Shown here: one piece after another, positions 5,772 through 6,161 of the stretch | Position numbering within the stretch: the stretch's first letter is position 1 | Layout: each line of letters begins with the position of its first letter | DNA from: RGIG1828 sp045586905 | Lineage (GTDB): Bacteria; Bacillota; Clostridia; UMGS1810 | NCBI GenBank assembly: GCA_045586905.1 | Contig: JAZNBF010000038.1 | Coordinates: forward strand, 1-6,161 | DNA length: 6,161 nt | Direction of reading: 5' to 3' | Translations under genes and position numbers: made by a program | The notes under the pieces: model-generated | Told to the model about the DNA's origin: nothing | The model's input: only the letters and a program-made list of their open reading frames with translations | The model's database searches: none

Positions 5772-6161
5772 ATGATAATATTAATTACAGGTGCATCACA
5801 TACAGGTAAAACTGTTTTGGCACAGAAATTACTTGAAAAATATAAATATCCTTATCTGTCAATAGACCATTTGAAAATGGGATTGATTCGCAGCAAACAA
5901 ACTGACCTTACGCCTATGAGTGAGGATGTAGAACTCACAAAGTATTTATGGCCTATTGTCCGTGAAATAATTAAAACTGCTATAGAAAATAATCAAAATT
6001 TGATTGTAGAGGGATGTTATATTCCTTTTGATTGGGAACAAGATTTTGAAAATGTCTATCTTAAAAATATCAAATATTACTGTCTTGTAATGAGCCAAAA
6101 CTATATCAAGAATCATTACAAAGATATAACAAAGTATGCGAGTGTGATTGAAAATCGTTTG
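5772..6161 (+). CDS. P-loop NTPase / small-molecule kinase-like protein (AAA_33 or zeta-toxin-like), 3' end beyond window
   Basis: The open frame codes for 130 residues up to the right edge without a stop. It begins MIILITGASHTGKTVLAQ, with a Walker A motif GASHTGKT at residues 7-14. IDHLKMGLI (31-39) offers an acidic residue, D32, where kinases of this fold often bind or activate the acceptor. A Walker-B-like strand, NLIVEGCYIPFDW, occurs at about 76-88. This layout is typical of small P-loop kinases grouped with AAA_33, adenylate-kinase-like and zeta-toxin families, which phosphorylate a small molecule; the substrate is unknown. The start follows directly on the repeat at 5717-5767, whose AGGTGG supplies the ribosome binding site. 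G+C is low (25% in one sampled 60-base stretch), like the preceding orphan gene. The C-terminal lid and catalytic arginines lie outside the window. Confidence 0.8.
   Translation, partial: MIILITGASHTGKTVLAQKLLEKYKYPYLSIDHLKMGLIRSKQTDLTPMSEDVELTKYLWPIVREIIKTAIENNQNLIVEGCYIPFDWEQDFENVYLKNIKYYCLVMSQNYIKNHYKDITKYASVIENRL

Overview
The window looks like chromosomal DNA of a low-to-moderate GC member of the Firmicutes, most likely a gut-type Clostridia (Oscillospiraceae/Ruminococcaceae-like). This rests on strong AGGAGG-type ribosome binding sites, sigma-A-like TTGACA/TATAAT promoters, a glutamine synthetase N-terminus of the clostridial GlnA-I kind, and a GC-rich double-hairpin intergenic repeat that I recall as abundant in that group. 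The taxonomic call is an inference.

Layout. Bases 1-254 (minus strand) hold the first 84 codons of glnA, which runs off the left edge. Bases 255-728 are a gene-less divergent intergenic region. It carries a good glnA promoter on the minus strand, phased A/T tracts that may bend the DNA, several small dyads, an 81-bp palindromic repeat, and a plus-strand promoter with an overlapping dyad (possible operator). Bases 729-3989 encode a 1086-residue cytosolic protein with the plan of an (alpha/alpha)6 glycoside hydrolase between beta-sandwich domains. It resembles the DUF4450 proteins and its substrate is unknown. An intrinsic terminator follows, and a near-consensus promoter starts three bases after it. 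That promoter drives a 279-residue PHP-family metal-dependent phosphoesterase (4104-4943) with a complete metal-ligand set.

From about 4944 onward the DNA becomes clearly AT-rich. This part holds an unrecognised acidic 196-residue protein (5039-5629). After it comes a promoter whose transcript would pass through a double-hairpin repeat, and then the 5' part of a P-loop kinase-like gene (5772 to the right edge). The 3' end of the repeat appears to serve as that gene's ribosome binding site.

How the genes work together. The glutamine synthetase, the sugar-active enzyme and the PHP phosphoesterase each seem to have their own promoter, so no operon is evident. The last two genes look like small accessory genes of a different base composition. 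I see no CRISPR array, transposase, tRNA, rRNA or phage structural gene, and no clear multi-gene novel system. The most interesting items are the uncharacterised large enzyme, the orphan acidic protein, and the repeat recruited as a translation start region.
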